DNA of 64,000 nucleotides from Candidatus Omnitrophota bacterium. Lineage in GTDB: Bacteria > Hinthialibacterota > Hinthialibacteria > Hinthialibacterales > JAKPRU01. Where the stretch lies: assembly GCA_029570205.1 (NCBI GenBank), contig JAKQSI010000042.1, positions 1-64,000 of the forward strand, in the 5' to 3' direction. A program made the position numbers and the translations under genes. The first letter of the stretch is position 1, and every line of letters starts with the position of its first letter. The notes under the pieces are model-generated. The model was not told the DNA's origin. It saw only the letters and a program-made list of their open reading frames with translations, and did not search any database. Shown here piece by piece: positions 63,285-64,000 of the stretch.

Positions 63285-64000
63285 TCATTCGTTTTTACGG
63301 ATTTCGATCCAGATACCGTAATTGATACCGTCCGATCCTTCAGGGCGCGGAATAATGATGGTGTAGGTCTCGATAGCCAAATCCCGCATGATCGTCTCCA
63401 ATTCCTCGCGGGCTTCCTCGATTGAGTAATTGGGAAATCCTTTACCTATCTTATTGCCTGTGTCTTCGCCTTTTTTCTTTCTTTCCGCCTGGCTCTTGAT
63501 CTGGCTCTCGCGAATTTCCCTCGCAATCTCCACAGGAAGATTTTCGGAAAATCCCCGACCGATATAGGCTACGCCACCCGGTTTCAAAATACGCCAAACC
63601 TCCGCGAATCCCGCCTTTTTATCGTCCCAGAAGGGATACGACCCGCGCGAGACAGCAATATCCACATAACTATCGCGCAGGGCCATCCATTGCGCATCAG
63701 AAAAAATCGCGCTCACCTGGCCCCCAATCCCGGCTTCCTGCGCTTTCCGAAAGAAATCGGGGAAAACGGACGGATTGATATCGAGGTTGATCCAGTGCAT
63801 TTTTGGCGAACGCTTACAGAGCTCGATCACTAAGGATCCCGACCCGCCTCCGATATCCACACCGATTCCCGATTTGTCTGCGAGGTTGTAATGGGCCACA
63901 AGCCATTCCGCCAACGGAGCATAGACCGGCGCCAGTCGAGAGGGTCCTGTATTGCGAGGTTTTTCCGTGGTCTCCTTCTTGAATTTCTCCGGATTCGGAA
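63285..64000 (-). CDS. SAM-dependent methyltransferase, 5' end outside the window
   Basis: The frame stays open to the window edge (PEKFKKETTEKPRNTGPSRL, then APVYAPLAEWLVAHYNLADK), so at least 238 residues are present and the start is missing; the internal TTG at 63914 is not the true start. The class I methyltransferase fold is shown by motif I GIGVDIGGGSGSLVIELCKR, LDINPSVFPDFFRKAQEAGI, DIAVSRGSYPFWDDKKAGFA and EVWRILKPGGVAYIG. The C-terminal 90 residues include a Lys/Glu-rich stretch and EEAREELETIMRDLAIETYT. Substrate unknown. Confidence 0.85.
   Translation of the reverse strand, partial: PNPEKFKKETTEKPRNTGPSRLAPVYAPLAEWLVAHYNLADKSGIGVDIGGGSGSLVIELCKRSPKMHWINLDINPSVFPDFFRKAQEAGIGGQVSAIFSDAQWMALRDSYVDIAVSRGSYPFWDDKKAGFAEVWRILKPGGVAYIGRGFSENLPVEIAREIRESQIKSQAERKKKGEDTGNKIGKGFPNYSIEEAREELETIMRDLAIETYTIIIPRPEGSDGINYGIWIEIRKNE

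Overview
The window looks like a chromosomal segment of an uncultured Gram-negative (diderm) bacterium. Lipoproteins, Tat-exported oxidoreductases, HtrA, an AMIN/LysM cell-wall amidase and a full Bat (aerotolerance) operon point to a two-membrane envelope. Short stand-alone prepilin-like proteins with near-identical N-termini, DUF362 and Gfo/Idh/MocA proteins with Tat signals, and intergenic palindromic repeats resemble candidate phyla near Planctomycetes/Hydrogenedentes/Sumerlaeota. That placement is an impression from gene content, not a demonstrated result. No plasmid, phage or CRISPR signature is visible.

Layout. 1-8.6 kb: a tandem palindrome array, a small membrane protein, an aldo/keto reductase, a DUF72 protein beside a broken IS1182-type transposase, a prepilin-like protein divergent from an exported FAH-family hydrolase, an ArnT-like glycosyltransferase and an MFS exporter. 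8.6-16 kb: an accessory block. An AT-rich SGNH-type protein lies between IS66-like transposase scraps and an internally deleted IS1380, followed by a co-directional set (FAD/NAD oxidoreductase and two radical SAM proteins). The two radical SAM genes are separated by 19 copies of a 25-bp palindromic unit. 16.2-27 kb: tRNA-Lys and tRNA-Glu, two more prepilin-like genes, a LysM amidase, a TPR protein, a lone FlhB C-terminal domain protein, a Tat-exported oxidoreductase, a single-chain restriction-modification enzyme and a GntR regulator.

27.1-45.7 kb: an uninterrupted minus-strand run of about 18.5 kb in the order htrA, grpE, dnaK, fmdB-like, two membrane proteins, moxR, a family 2 glycosyltransferase, DUF58, a parvulin isomerase, a BatD-like protein, batA, batB, batC, batD, batE, groEL. 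Many junctions overlap by 4-14 bases. It links cytosolic chaperones, a periplasmic protease and isomerase, and the MoxR/VWA machinery in one transcription direction, which suggests a shared envelope and protein-quality role.

46-64 kb: an unrecognised OB-like protein convergent with asnB, a Tat DUF362 protein, a dense patch of palindromic repeats, a COG1313 radical SAM activase-like protein, a HAD hydrolase split by one extra T, hisI (with altered metal ligands), trpE and trpG, DUF2225, a lipoprotein fusing MEMO and AMMECR1, a PfpI-family protein, a TPR lipoprotein, an iron-type solute-binding lipoprotein divergent from an NtrC-type regulator, and a methyltransferase cut by the window edge.

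The least-explained signals are the expanded hairpin arrays and their apparent single-copy ancestor at 50.8 kb, the Bat/chaperone superoperon with its embedded glycosyltransferase and three BatD-like proteins, and the cluster at 9.3-16 kb.
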